64,000 bases of DNA from Renibacterium salmoninarum ATCC 33209 (GCF_000018885.1 NC_010168.1:1612001-1676000); one strand, 5' to 3'. Shown: positions 28,149 through 37,610, counted from the first letter of the stretch. The notes: generated from the sequence alone by a model not told the origin. Translations and numbers: made by a program.

Positions 28149-28379
28149 ATGCGCTCACGGATTGATTGGCTTGAGGTTGGCTTGCAAATTGCCGGCTTTG
28201 TGCTGATCTATCTGATTTTGGGCTTGGTGAGCTGGCCATTTTTGCTCAAACTGGTTTTAGCTTTGGTTTTAGCCTGGCTGTTGGGATTCGTCATGAGCCG
28301 AATTCGCAAGATCATTCGCCGCAGACGCGAAGGACCGAAACGAGTGCGCGTTATCAGCGTAGAAACGGTAGATGACTGA
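28149..28379 (+). CDS. Small membrane protein with basic tail
   Basis: A 76-residue protein with two hydrophobic helices (about 10-28 and 29-48) followed by the Arg-rich cytosolic tail RIRKIIRRRREGPKRVRV. An AGGAG site lies just upstream of the ATG. Its stop overlaps the next ATG (TGATG at 28377-28381). No family recognised. Confidence 0.6.
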   Translation: MRSRIDWLEVGLQIAGFVLIYLILGLVSWPFLLKLVLALVLAWLLGFVMSRIRKIIRRRREGPKRVRVISVETVDD

Positions 28380-28951
28380 TGCGAATTATTCGATACGCAG
28401 ATCTCAAGTCCCAGCAGTGGCTCAATGGCGGCGGTGCGACTCGAGTGCTCGACGCGGATGTGCCCGGCGCAGATTTCGGCTGGCGAATCAGTATCGCTTC
28501 AGTAGATAAGGCCGGTCCCTTCTCGGCCCTCCCCGGCGTTGACAGGGTGATCACGCTGATCGACGGCGAATTCCTGTTACTGAATGTTGACGGCGCTGAA
28601 CATGGCTTAGAGAAGCATCGCCCTTTCCGGTTCTCCGGCGACTCGCTGGTTTCTAGCGAACCAGTTGGCGTCAGCATGGATCTGAACGTGATGACTCGCC
28701 GCGGGGCTTTTCAAGGTTTTACCACCGTGCTTGAGTTGTCCAAGAAGCGCCCGCACCCAGTGTTTCCCGGTCAATGGGCAGTTCTGTTGCAGGGTGATGC
28801 CACAGTTTCCAGTACCGGAGATGACGGCGAAGCGCCAGTCACGCTGGGACGGTACGACGCCGTCGTCGGCCAAGGCGAAGCAGATGGCACAGGCACGCCA
28901 GAGCTCAGCGGCCGAGGATTCGTCGCAATTATTTCCATCGACGCGGACTAA
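28379..28951 (+). CDS. HutD/Ves family protein
   Basis: A 190-residue bicupin of the HutD/Ves family (PF05962): MRIIRYADLKSQQWLNGGGA, GWRISIASVDKAGPFSALPG, VDRVITLIDGE, and LNVMTRRG. Family members are linked to histidine utilisation or cold response and have no proven enzyme activity. There are no hut genes nearby. Translation is probably coupled to the small membrane protein upstream. It converges with the kinase gene at 28965. Confidence 0.85.
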   Translation: MRIIRYADLKSQQWLNGGGATRVLDADVPGADFGWRISIASVDKAGPFSALPGVDRVITLIDGEFLLLNVDGAEHGLEKHRPFRFSGDSLVSSEPVGVSMDLNVMTRRGAFQGFTTVLELSKKRPHPVFPGQWAVLLQGDATVSSTGDDGEAPVTLGRYDAVVGQGEADGTGTPELSGRGFVAIISIDAD

Positions 28952-28964
28952 GACCGATCCTTAT

Positions 28965-29417
28965 TCAGCCCAACTGTATTAGTACCTGTTCTAGTACCGA
29001 GCTGAATGGTGCACTGGTATCAATTTCCAAGTCGCAGCCAACACGCAGTAGCGGCTCAACCTCGTCAATGTCGCGCAGAATTTTGACTCGCTCTTCGAGG
29101 CTCTTACCGAACTGATTATTGGTTCGAAGTGTCAGTCGATTCAAAATCACATCGACCGGCGCGCTCAACAAAATGACCAGATCGAAGCGGTCGTAAAAAT
29201 CACCTTGATTCGGTATACAAGCGCTCACCGCAAGCGGCCCAGGCTCAGATAGTAAAACCGTCATCGGTTTCGTGCGCCAGCGCATTTCGCCGTCCTGAAG
29301 TTCTTCCCAGGCCGGATCGGAGTCAGTATCCACGGCTCGGATGCCGCGCTGCACTAACGCTTGAATCAGTGAAGACTTCCCATTCCCAGACATGCCAGTA
29401 AGCAAAATCCGGTTCAT
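28965..29417 (-). CDS. P-loop (shikimate-kinase-like) nucleotide kinase
   Basis: A 150-residue protein starting MNRILLTGMSGNGKSSLIQA, with the Walker A loop GMSGNGKS at residues 8-15 and a DTDSDPAW acceptor-site strand, the size and layout of small AAA_18/shikimate-kinase-like kinases. The substrate is unknown. The start at 29417 overlaps the permease stop (29414), so translation is coupled to the upstream gene. The longer frame to 29480 lies within the permease gene. Confidence 0.75.
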   Translation of the reverse strand: MNRILLTGMSGNGKSSLIQALVQRGIRAVDTDSDPAWEELQDGEMRWRTKPMTVLLSEPGPLAVSACIPNQGDFYDRFDLVILLSAPVDVILNRLTLRTNNQFGKSLEERVKILRDIDEVEPLLRVGCDLEIDTSAPFSSVLEQVLIQLG

Positions 29418-30799
29418 GCTTTGGCCCGTTTGGCCCATGGGTAATAAACCCCGGCCGCGACCACCAGTCCTACAAGCCAAGAAATATCAGTTCCGCCCAG
29501 CGCGGTGGCAATCGGCCCGGTATACAGAGATTGTGCCAAAAACGGGATCTGTACCAGCACTCCGATGGCGTAGCCGCACAGCGCGACAGTATTCCATTTC
29601 CAGTACCGGCCATCCGGCTTGTACAGCTCTGGGACATCAACCCGTTCTTTGGAAATCAGATAGTAATCCACCAAGTTAATGGCGCTCCACGGGATAAAGA
29701 CCATGAGCAAAAGCAACACCAAGGATTTGAAATTACCCAAGAAATCAGCCGAAGCAAAAATCGCGATCAAGACGGAAGCCAAGAGAAAACCACAGATATA
29801 GAACACCCGTAGCCGTTGGCTGATCTTGGTTCGACCGGTAAAAGCAGAGACAGTGGTCAGCAAGGACATGAATCCGCCATAGGCATTAAGCGTGTTTACC
29901 GTCAGCTTGCCCATCAATACCACCAAGGCGATAAAGATGGCGAAGACTCCGGGGCCACCCAGCTGGCCGAGGAATCCCACCTGGTTGCCTAAAAACCCGT
30001 TCTTCGCAGCGATCGGCAATGCAGCCAACAAAGCACCCAGGCTCATCGACCACTGCGAGCCAATCACGCTAACGGCAAAAGTTGCCCAGAAGGTTTTCGC
30101 TGCTGGCGTTTTCGTCGGCAAATATCGCGAATAGTCCGCAACATAGGGGCCGTAGGTCAGCTGCCAACCCGCCGCAAGCGCCACTGCGGTCAGGAATGAG
30201 GCAGCAGTGAAGGGCTTCGCGCCGAGGAGGGTACCGACGTCGTACTTGGCAAAAAGCTGAATGGTCAGATACGTAAAGCCGAGCAAGCCGGCTACCGTCG
30301 CGATTCTGCCTAAGACGTGGATATAGCGGTAACCCAGGGTTGCCACCACCGCGGTGATCACGCCGAAGATGACGATGCCCAGGGCCGGATTGCTGATGCC
30401 AGTCACGACATTGACAGCTTGCCCAGCAAGCACGGCTCCGGTTGAAGCAAACCCTAGGTACATCAGTACCGCAAGCACTAGTGGAATGACCGCGCCGTAA
30501 ACGCCAAACTGCGCTCGACTAGAAATCATCTGCGGCAGACCCAGCTTGGGTCCTTGGGCCGGATGCAGGGCCATTACGACGCCGCCAGCAATGTTGCCGA
30601 TGAGCAATCCGAGAATTGCCCAGAGGGCGTCTGCACCAAAGACTACCGCGAGCGCGCCGTCGACGACTGCGGTGATCTGCATATTCGCGCCAAACCAGAG
30701 CGTGAATTGATTGAGCGGGTGACCATGCCGTTCAGACTCGGGCGCTACATCGATACTGTGCTTTTCCAACACACCTTTGCCACTCGCCGTGCCAGCCAT
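29414..30799 (-). CDS. NCS1 purine-cytosine permease family protein
   Basis: A 461-residue transporter with about 12 helices. NCS1 marks are FTLWFGANMQI and a GDALWAILGLLIGN-like second helix early on, PQMISSRAQFGVYGA in helix 3, and YVADYSRYLP in the middle. NCS1 proteins import cytosine, purines, allantoin or thiamine precursors. The start at 30799 follows a GAGAGAGG ribosome site. It is coupled to the kinase gene downstream. The promoter would overlap the large palindrome at 30823-30885. Confidence 0.85.
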   Translation of the reverse strand: MAGTASGKGVLEKHSIDVAPESERHGHPLNQFTLWFGANMQITAVVDGALAVVFGADALWAILGLLIGNIAGGVVMALHPAQGPKLGLPQMISSRAQFGVYGAVIPLVLAVLMYLGFASTGAVLAGQAVNVVTGISNPALGIVIFGVITAVVATLGYRYIHVLGRIATVAGLLGFTYLTIQLFAKYDVGTLLGAKPFTAASFLTAVALAAGWQLTYGPYVADYSRYLPTKTPAAKTFWATFAVSVIGSQWSMSLGALLAALPIAAKNGFLGNQVGFLGQLGGPGVFAIFIALVVLMGKLTVNTLNAYGGFMSLLTTVSAFTGRTKISQRLRVFYICGFLLASVLIAIFASADFLGNFKSLVLLLLMVFIPWSAINLVDYYLISKERVDVPELYKPDGRYWKWNTVALCGYAIGVLVQIPFLAQSLYTGPIATALGGTDISWLVGLVVAAGVYYPWAKRAKA

Positions 30800-30822
30800 G
30801 CCGCCGCCTCTCTCGCAAAACG

Positions 30823-30885
30823 CGTTGAGGGGTCGCATTCTGCCGCTTTGAATGCATCATAACGGCAGAATGCGACCCCTCAACG
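30823..30885. repeat. Long intergenic inverted repeat, family B (copy 1)
   Basis: Perfect 23-base arms (30823-30845 and 30863-30885) around a 17-base loop. It lies between the end of the DEAD helicase gene and the start of the NCS1 permease gene, both leftward. The loop GCTTTGA...ATAACG resembles that of the repeat at 47764. Confidence 0.95.
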
Positions 30886-30906
30886 GAGACTTTCAGGAAT
30901 TTTCAG

Positions 30907-32586
30907 TTAGCCTCGACGAGCGTTCGACGCCGGAGCGCCAGCGCGGCGCGGACCCGACGGGCGGCTGCGGCGTTGCGCGGGCGCGTGCTCGCTAGCGCCA
31001 CCTTGGCTCGGTTTGCCGTGGCCAGAAGCGCTCCGGCCCGCACTGCCCCGCTGGGAACCATTGCTGGTTCCGGCTGCACGGGGCGAACTGGTGCGGGCCG
31101 AATCGGTCCGGCCATTGGAACGGGCGCCTGCACTCCCCGAGCGGGAGGCGTCCGATCCGAATCTAGGTGCCTGCGGTTGATCCCGACGGCGATCTTCGCG
31201 GTTCCCAGCAGCGGCAGGCCGTTGGCCACCACCCTGTGGGCCACCGCCACGTTGTTCTCCAGAACGCCTGCCTTGCGAACGTCCGCCGCGCTGAGGCCCG
31301 TCGGAGGAAGCACGCTGCGCACGTTCGCGCTCGGCGTTGGCGCCGGTTGAGCGTCCGCCACCTTGCTGAGGCACTTTGGCTGCGAGCAACGCGGCCCGAG
31401 TACGAGGATCAATCTTGTCCGCAACATCGCCAACCAGCTTTGCGACCAACGGAGAGTTGGCCGTTACTTTCTCGAAAGCGACGTCTACGCCGGCAGCGCG
31501 CATCAATTTCTTGACGTCTGATTGCTGCTCGGGCAATGAAATCGTGACTACGGTGCCATCAGAGCCTGCGCGGGCGGTACGGCCCGAACGGTGCAAATAA
31601 GCCTTGTGCGCTGTTGGCGGATCTACGTGGATGACCAGCTCGACGTCGTCAACGTGCACACCGCGGGCAGCAACGTCAGTCGCCACTAGCACTCGGACAT
31701 CGCCGGAGGAGAACTCGGCAAGGTTCCGATCGCGCGCATTCTGGGAAAGGTTTCCGTGCAAATCGACAGCCGGGATACCCGCATCGGTCAGGGTCTTAGC
31801 CAGTTTGCGAGCGTGGTGCTTGGTGCGCATGAAGAGCACCCGACGACCAGTCCCAGCAGCCAACTCAACGATCAGCTGCTTTTTGACGTTCTGATCAGCA
31901 ACTGCCAAAACGTGGTGTTCCATGGTGGAAACCGCTGCTTTGGGCTCGTCGACCGAGTGCGTGACCGGCTGGCTCAAGTAACGCTGCACAATCTTGTCCA
32001 CTCCGTTGTCCAGCGTTGCGGAGAACAGCAACCGCTGGCCTTGAGTGGGCGTGGTGTCCAGCAATCGCTTCACAACCGGTAGGAAGCCAAGGTCTGCCAT
32101 GTGGTCAGCTTCGTCCAAAACGGTGATCTCCACCGATTCGAGCGAAACGAGCTTCTGCCGCATGAGGTCTTCAAGGCGACCAGGGCAAGCAATCACGATG
32201 TCGACACCGGCCTTGAGCGCGCGCTCTTGGCGCTGCTGGGAGACGCCGCCATATATAACGGTGGTGTTCAGACCCATGGCCTTGGCAAGCGGCTCGATCG
32301 TTGCATTGATCTGAGTGGCAAGTTCACGGGTTGGCGCTAGTACCAGGCCCAGTGGGCGATTGGGCTTGCGCATATAAGCGGCTTCGCGCTCTGCAAGCCG
32401 AGCCACCAACGGCAAGCCGAAAGCGAGCGTTTTACCGGATCCGGTGCGGCCACGACCCAATACGTCACGGCCACCGAGTGAGTCCGGCAAGGTCTTTGCC
32501 TGGATCGGGAAAGGTGCATCAATGCCTTGGGCATCAAGCACGGAAACAAGTGCCTTGGGCACACCCAAGGAGGAAAAAGTCTGCAT
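30907..32586 (-). CDS. DEAD-box RNA helicase
   Basis: The helicase begins MQTFSSLGVPKALVSVL at 32586, where family alignment starts; the open frame upstream is leader. Motifs in order: Q motif FPIQAKTLPD, I GRTGSGKT, Ia APTRELA, Ib CPGRLEDL, II DEAD, III FSAT, IV-V ATDVAARGVHVD, VI HRSGRTARAGSDG. The C-terminal 150 residues are an Arg-Gly-Gly-Ser-rich basic tail, as in actinobacterial RhlE/DeaD-like enzymes that act on structured RNA in ribosome assembly or cold adaptation. The protein is about 559 residues. A 230-300 base untranslated leader precedes it. Confidence 0.92.
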   Translation of the reverse strand: MQTFSSLGVPKALVSVLDAQGIDAPFPIQAKTLPDSLGGRDVLGRGRTGSGKTLAFGLPLVARLAEREAAYMRKPNRPLGLVLAPTRELATQINATIEPLAKAMGLNTTVIYGGVSQQRQERALKAGVDIVIACPGRLEDLMRQKLVSLESVEITVLDEADHMADLGFLPVVKRLLDTTPTQGQRLLFSATLDNGVDKIVQRYLSQPVTHSVDEPKAAVSTMEHHVLAVADQNVKKQLIVELAAGTGRRVLFMRTKHHARKLAKTLTDAGIPAVDLHGNLSQNARDRNLAEFSSGDVRVLVATDVAARGVHVDDVELVIHVDPPTAHKAYLHRSGRTARAGSDGTVVTISLPEQQSDVKKLMRAAGVDVAFEKVTANSPLVAKLVGDVADKIDPRTRAALLAAKVPQQGGGRSTGANAERERAQRASSDGPQRGGRSQGRRSGEQRGGGPQGGGQRPAAAGNREDRRRDQPQAPRFGSDASRSGSAGARSNGRTDSARTSSPRAAGTSNGSQRGSAGRSASGHGKPSQGGASEHAPAQRRSRPSGPRRAGAPASNARRG

Positions 32587-32899
32587 TTTGAGAAAAATCT
32601 TTCGGGCTGAGTCTTCCCAAGGAGAGCGTTGATTACACGCTAAAGGAAAGGCGTCGTCCCCCGCGGCCGGTTGGCACAGGGGTTCGCCGAAGAAAAGCTT
32701 GAGAGACATTACAGTCAACCGCAATCCATCGAGGGATTTCACACAGCAGGACCGAACGATCGCGTTCATCGACGCAGGATGAGAGCGCAAGGCGCACATC
32801 AAGTACCTTCATCTTAGCATTGAAACCACCTTCCTACCGATCTGGTGTTCGAGGTCACACCTACGGCGGTTCGCTGGCTTCAAGATAAACTAAGCGGCG
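32587..32899 (-). promoter_or_regulatory. Long leader and divergent promoter region of the DEAD helicase
   Basis: No gene is supported in this 313-base gap between divergent helicase and trmB. On the minus strand a possible -10 TAAGAT stands near 32815, which would give a leader of about 220 bases. The leader frame is open but lacks homology. Long 5' leaders are common for cold-induced helicases; I see no named riboswitch. Confidence 0.4.
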
Positions 32900-33610
32900 A
32901 TGGATGAAAACACGTACCGCAAACAACCCGTTTCCTTCGTTCGCCGAGGAAGCCGCCTTCAAGGACGCCGTCAGCAGGCTTTGGAAGAGCACAGCGAAAA
33001 CTACCTCATCGAGGTGCCCCGGCTAGTCGCTGATACCTCAGTTGACCCCGAATATCGATTCGACGCTGCAGCGGTCTTCGGCCGCGAAGCTGAATTGGTA
33101 GTAGAAATTGGCGCCGGTCTGGGTGAAGCAATTGTGCATGCTGCCGCGGAGAATCCAGACCGAGACTTCCTCGCCGTAGAGGTTTATTTGCCGGGCCTAG
33201 CCCAAACCATTCAACGCGCCGCAGCCCGAGATTTGCGCAACGTCCGTGTGGTCCAAGCCAATGCACCAGAGGTGCTCTCCACGATGATCCCCTCGGGCAC
33301 AGTTTCTGAGGTCTGGACGTTTTTCCCCGACCCCTGGCCCAAAGCCAAACACGAAAAAAGACGCTTAGTCACGCCAGACTTCGCAGAATTGGTCGCTGGC
33401 GCGCTCAAACCCCAGGGCATTTGGCGGCTAGCTACTGACTGGGAGCACTACGCAGAACAGATGTTAGAAATTGGCAATGCCTCATCTTTACGGAACCAAA
33501 ATTCTGCTTGTGCCGAACGCTTCGAGGGCCGAACGCTCACCAGCTTTGAAAATAAAGCCCATCTGGCTGGCCGAGAAATCCATGACCTGACTTATCGCAA
33601 AGAGCTCTGA
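32900..33610 (+). CDS. trmB: tRNA (guanine46-N7)-methyltransferase
   Basis: TrmB methylates G46 of tRNA variable loops with S-adenosylmethionine. The 236-residue protein has the SAM-binding VVEIGAGLGEAIVHAA, the FLAVEVYLPGLAQTI strand, the TFFPDPWPKAKHEKRRLV signature that identifies the family, and a closing LTSFENKAHLAGREIHDL. The N-terminus FVRRGSRLQGRRQQALE is typical for actinobacteria. Frame intact. The SRPBCC gene starts one base after its stop. Confidence 0.95.
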   Translation: MDENTYRKQPVSFVRRGSRLQGRRQQALEEHSENYLIEVPRLVADTSVDPEYRFDAAAVFGREAELVVEIGAGLGEAIVHAAAENPDRDFLAVEVYLPGLAQTIQRAAARDLRNVRVVQANAPEVLSTMIPSGTVSEVWTFFPDPWPKAKHEKRRLVTPDFAELVAGALKPQGIWRLATDWEHYAEQMLEIGNASSLRNQNSACAERFEGRTLTSFENKAHLAGREIHDLTYRKEL

Positions 33611-33611
33611 G

Positions 33612-34108
33612 ATGCCCCAGGTGGTAGCCGAACGAATTATTGCGCTAGACCCGGAAACGGTCTTTGCTTTGTCGCAAACCACCGGAGAATTCAGATTGCG
33701 CTGGGACCCGTTCATCTACTCGCAACGCTTCGAAGCTGGTGCACGCACTGCGGCCAAAGGCGTGCGCACCCGAACGCGTTCCAGGCTCGGATTTCTGATG
33801 ATCAGCGAATATGTTTCCTATTCACCACCAAAAAATGTTGGCATGACAATGGTCAAGGGCCCGTGGTTCTTCGAGAACTTCGGCGGCGGTTGGCGGTTTA
33901 CCGAGCACGGTGACGCTGCCACAACGAAAGCAGTCTGGAAATATACCTTGATAGTTGCCGGCCAAGATTTTTACGGGCGATCGCAGAACCGATCGGACAA
34001 TGGCTCCTAGGACGCGAAATCCAACGGCGCATTCAAGCATTTGCGCAAGCCTGCAAAAATCCCGAACTAGTGGCTAGTTATCGCCAGCTGCCGACGGAGA
34101 CAACGTAA
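33612..34108 (+). pseudogene. SRPBCC (START-like) family protein, frameshifted
   Basis: The first 115 residues (MPQVVAERIIALDPETVFAL, RLRWDPFIYS, GVGMTMVKGPWFF-like strand) fit small SRPBCC/polyketide-cyclase-type lipid-binding proteins. Near 33961-33975, in a GATTTTTAC stretch, the frame breaks. One base over, family sequence continues as PRFLRAIAEPIGQWLLGREI, then QRRIQAFAQACKNPELVASY, to a TAA at 34106. This is a single indel. The true 3' end overlaps the opposite-strand gene at 34074 by 35 bases. Confidence 0.8.
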
Positions 34109-34544
34109 TTCCGTCCACAATGCGTTTGACCAACGCCACATCAGGCTCCTGCGCCGGATCTGTCACTGGCCAAACTAGCGTCAGTCCAAAGAACGCGCCG
34201 GCGCTGAACCGAATCCCGACTAAAGCTGCGATTCGCAACACGCCAATTTCATCGCTGAATTTTACGGCCACGGCATAACTTTCTTTACCTTCGCCGTCGA
34301 GTCTGCCTTCGGTGCGAATCTCGCCGTTGAAATGGTCCGCGTAAAAACTGGCCAGTTTCTGCGTCCACTCAACGGTCTGCGCATAATCACGAACCGTGTC
34401 GTCATCGCGCACCATGGAAAATAAAATGTCCCCTGGCAGACTGATTTGTTCAGACCCAGTGCCCGCACTGGATTCGGGTACCACGAAGGAGCCTTCCGGC
34501 ACGCTCGCGCTGAAACCCAGGAAAGAATCTATTTCTCTTGCCAC
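34074..34544 (-). CDS. Hypothetical protein next to WXG100 gene
   Basis: A 156-residue protein with a GTG start at 34544 (AGAGGA lies 14 bases upstream). It has no signal peptide or helices. The pattern, with alternating strands, YADHFNGEIRTEGRLDGEGK in the middle and VKRIVDGITLSPS at the end, vaguely recalls DUF1795/DcrB-like folds, but I cannot name it. It lies 82 bases behind the broken WXG100 protein on the same strand, so a partner, chaperone or immunity role is conceivable only by position. Confidence 0.5.
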   Translation of the reverse strand: MAREIDSFLGFSASVPEGSFVVPESSAGTGSEQISLPGDILFSMVRDDDTVRDYAQTVEWTQKLASFYADHFNGEIRTEGRLDGEGKESYAVAVKFSDEIGVLRIAALVGIRFSAGAFFGLTLVWPVTDPAQEPDVALVKRIVDGITLSPSAAGDN

Positions 34545-34626
34545 GTTGCTACTACGTCCTCTCGAAGTTCAAGTCCATCTTCAGTCTGCGCTAGAGCGCA
34601 GCTGAATGCTACTGCGGAATGCCGGG

Positions 34627-36217
34627 TCAGGCGTTCGGGCGGACCAGCTGAATTTGAGTGTCATTTGCGGCTTTAAACCCGGTGGCGACGTTCGTGGTGT
34701 ACTCCGAGGTGCCGCCAATCTTCAACGAGCCAATTCCTGCGTCTAGATCGACCAAATTGGATTCGCTCTTTGACACCGAATCAGCCTGCAAAGTCACCTT
34801 GCTTGCCACGTAGATTTTCTGCAGATCCGAAGCCATCCCAGAATTATCGCCAGTTGCCGCATGTGAAAGATAACTAGTGATGAGCGATTGATTTTCCGGA
34901 GTATTTCGAATGTCCATCTGCACGCTGCCCTGGCCGCCACCAGAGATCGTAGTACCGAAGTCCGCTTTCTGGCCCTCAGGCATGGGTCCGTGACTGCCTG
35001 TGACACCCATCGAGCCTTGGAAAGCTCCTTTGGCGTTAAGCGTCAACATTGTGATGTTGTGGTCTTTATCCATCGACACCTTCATGCCCAACTCGCCATT
35101 TTCGCTGAGCTTGAGCCCATCGCCGAGGTCAAGTTTCGCATCCGCTTTCAACGCCGCTGATGCGGTCGATTCGCCATTGCTCATGTTTTGCTCGTAAGCC
35201 ATGTCGAGCTTGACCGAGGCTTTTACATCATCGTTGAGCTGGCCCGAAGCTCCGATCGAAACAGTACCTTTGAGCTTGTCGTCATGACCGGTGGTGTGAT
35301 TGGCGTCCATCGCGCCGTTCATCTTGTCCAAGATGTAGTTACCGGGTTTGGTCAGTAAATCTTTAGCGTCACCAAATCCGTCCGGCGGCAGATCGTGCAT
35401 CATTTGGTTCAAGCCCTTTTGCGCATCTTCTAGGCTATTGAACTTATAGGTCCGACTAGCCTACCCGGTCAGGCTCGCTTCGATTCCGGTCTTGCCAGAG
35501 CCACCTTTGGCACCTACGCCAATGTCGCCGGAAAGTTTAAGCGTCGCGCTGCCATCTGCGTTCTGCGTGATCTCCGAGGCTAGGTGTGCCCCACCGGTAA
35601 CCCAGGCAACCTTGCCTTCAATACCGATGGATTCTTTGTCTTTATAGATCGGGATCGTTTTTTTGCCCTGTTCTAGCAGTTCATTTCGAATCCGAGCTAG
35701 ATCGCCCTCTGGCAATTTATCGCGCAGCTTCATGAGCTGCTCAGCAAGCGGCATTGAATCGTCACCTTTGCCCTGCAACAGGTACTTTTTGTCTTCGTCG
35801 GAGAGGCTATTCCACCACTTCTCCACCTCTGCTTTGGAAGCATTCTGCATCGAATTCAGCTGCTTCTGCAGATCTGTCTGATGTTGTTTGATCTGTTCCG
35901 GAGTCAACGGGTGGGGGGATTACTCCGCCGCCCGGACCTCCATCGTTCGCCGATGAGGTTTTGTCCTGCTCATCAGCCTGTTTGATCAGATTTTTCGACG
36001 AATCGGATAAGAAGCTACCGGCGCCAGAAAGCTGCGGGCGCATTCTGCCGTTCCAGTCAGATCGGAACCGTGCAGCGTCACCACCGAACCATCGGCTGCC
36101 TTGCACGACAGGTTGAAGCTGGGTGACAGCGCGCTGAATTTGCTCCGAGGAATTGAGGAAAAGTTTGGCCAGCTCGCGCAATTGCGCGGTATTGGCGCCC
36201 AGCATCTGGTCGTTCAT
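34627..36217 (-). pseudogene. WXG100-type secreted protein, frameshift plus in-frame stop
   Basis: The gene starts at 36217 (GAGGAAACCG before the ATG). The first 95 residues form a WXG100-like helical hairpin: NTAQLRELAKLFLNSSEQI, then GSRWFGGDAARFRSDW with the W-x-G-type turn. A G6 run at 35913-35918 (C6 in the gene) shifts the frame; with five C's it would read on into TPEQIKQHQTDLQKQLNSM. That part ends at a TAG at 35461-35463, but the same frame continues ASRTYKFNSLEDAQKGL into a long beta-rich, Gly-rich region ending at 34627. The intact protein would be about 530 residues, a likely substrate of an ESX/type VII system; no secretion genes are in the window. Confidence 0.8.
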
Positions 36218-36411
36218 CGGTTTCCTCATGGTCGACGACGGCGGCCGACTCAAGATTGGCTGCTGATCGTAGTGTGCGAAATGGTCTCAGAACTACGCTA
36301 CACAGCATCGACACAGCTTGCCATGGGGGGAACTCCCCGTCGGGAACAGTTAGTGATTCGCAGCGTCCCGCCAAACAATCCGACTGGATCGTTCAGCGGG
36401 ACGCCAGAGCA

Positions 36412-37347
36412 CTAGAACGAAGCGTTTTCAAGCTCCTCATCGTCAACGTCTTCGAACTCGACCGCAGCCAGGACCTTGCCTGTTTCGGGCTCCAGCATGA
36501 ACGCTTCAGTCTCTTCTTCAACCATGACGAACGCACCGTGGTCCGTGCTGAAATGCCAGCCGAAAGTGGTGCCGCCGTCGTATTCGAAATCTGGCTGACC
36601 CATGGTGATGTCTTGCAGTTCATAACCAACGACGTCGCAAAGCTCCCTGATGATGAGTTCAAAATCAGGCATCTGAGCTTGTGCCTCAGCGGCAGCGGCA
36701 GCCTCGCGTTCGTCCCGATCCGGCAGCGCCGAACTGAGCTCGTCTACCCTGATCCCAATGCCGTCCGCGGGCAAAACCTCAACATCGAGCCCACGCAACC
36801 AGGTTCCGTTGAGTTCGGTCAGGTCTGCGTGCTCGTTCTGCGCCGCGATCTCTTCGTCAATATCGTCGAAGGGACCCTCTTCATCATCTTCGTCGTCATC
36901 ATCTTCTTGGTCATCAACCGTGACGCCTTCCGGCTCAAGATCGTCGTCATAGTCGTCGTCTTCATCGTCGTCGTCGAAATCATCCAAGTCACCGTTGAGG
37001 TAGAACTGTTGCTCGTCTTCGCTCAATTCTGCGAAGACAGCCAGTGCCTTTTCCAACAGCGCTAGATGTTCGTTTGCCCCCATGGCATCAAGGCCTTCGC
37101 GGATGTATCCGAGCAAATCCTCGTCGAGATCCGAGGTAAAGATGAATTGCTCAAATCCTCCGTCGAATACCTGAGTTAGATAAAAGTCGACGTAGTAACT
37201 GCGCAACGCGTCCTTTGTGATTTCCGTATCGGTCAGATAACCGTCGAAGAGCGCGTTGACGGTAGAAACGTTAGAGTCGACGACGTCGTCGTTCTCTGCG
37301 GCAAGGCTCTCCTGGGACAAGATGGGCTTAATCTGGATGCTGGTCAT
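36412..37347 (-). CDS. DMP19-like acidic protein
   Basis: A 311-residue very acidic protein. Residues 45-65 (LRSYYVDFYLTQVFDGGFEQF) match DMP19/DUF4375 proteins, whose Neisseria member mimics DNA. A stretch of nearly continuous Asp and Glu (about 120-165) follows, then a folded C-terminal half ending EDVDDEELENASF. Acidic DMP19 relatives may compete with DNA for binding proteins, but here the role is inferred. A GAGG site precedes the ATG. The strong acid bias makes large open frames on the other strand, which are not genes. Confidence 0.7.
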   Translation of the reverse strand: MTSIQIKPILSQESLAAENDDVVDSNVSTVNALFDGYLTDTEITKDALRSYYVDFYLTQVFDGGFEQFIFTSDLDEDLLGYIREGLDAMGANEHLALLEKALAVFAELSEDEQQFYLNGDLDDFDDDDEDDDYDDDLEPEGVTVDDQEDDDDEDDEEGPFDDIDEEIAAQNEHADLTELNGTWLRGLDVEVLPADGIGIRVDELSSALPDRDEREAAAAAEAQAQMPDFELIIRELCDVVGYELQDITMGQPDFEYDGGTTFGWHFSTDHGAFVMVEEETEAFMLEPETGKVLAAVEFEDVDDEELENASF

Positions 37348-37610
37348 GCTGAAACCTCACTCGGGTAGAAAATGCTGGCCTGGCTGACACTGTCGAAGCT
37401 ACTCAGCGATCGGCTCTTCGGCCATGATTTGCGAGTGAGCGTTGGGCGAATCTCCGGAACACTTTCGGTGTTTTCCCGATATTTCATAAGATCCGACCTA
37501 GGTATGAGAGCGCCGCCAATTGGCGCTAAAACGGGTGTTAAAAGCGTGGTCGTGCGCACTGGTTACATTCTGTACAGTACCGGCACAGCTCACTCAGTCA
37601 TCGTGAATTG

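Noticed and set aside
36898..36985. Apparent simple repeat of GTCGTC/ATCATC
   Set aside because: It encodes the Asp tract of the acidic protein and is explained by codon bias, not by a repeat array.
36256..37065. A 269-codon open frame on the plus strand
   Set aside because: It is the antisense of the acidic DMP19-like gene; runs of Asp/Glu codons read backwards as Ile/Val/Ser-rich frames. No ribosome site or homology.
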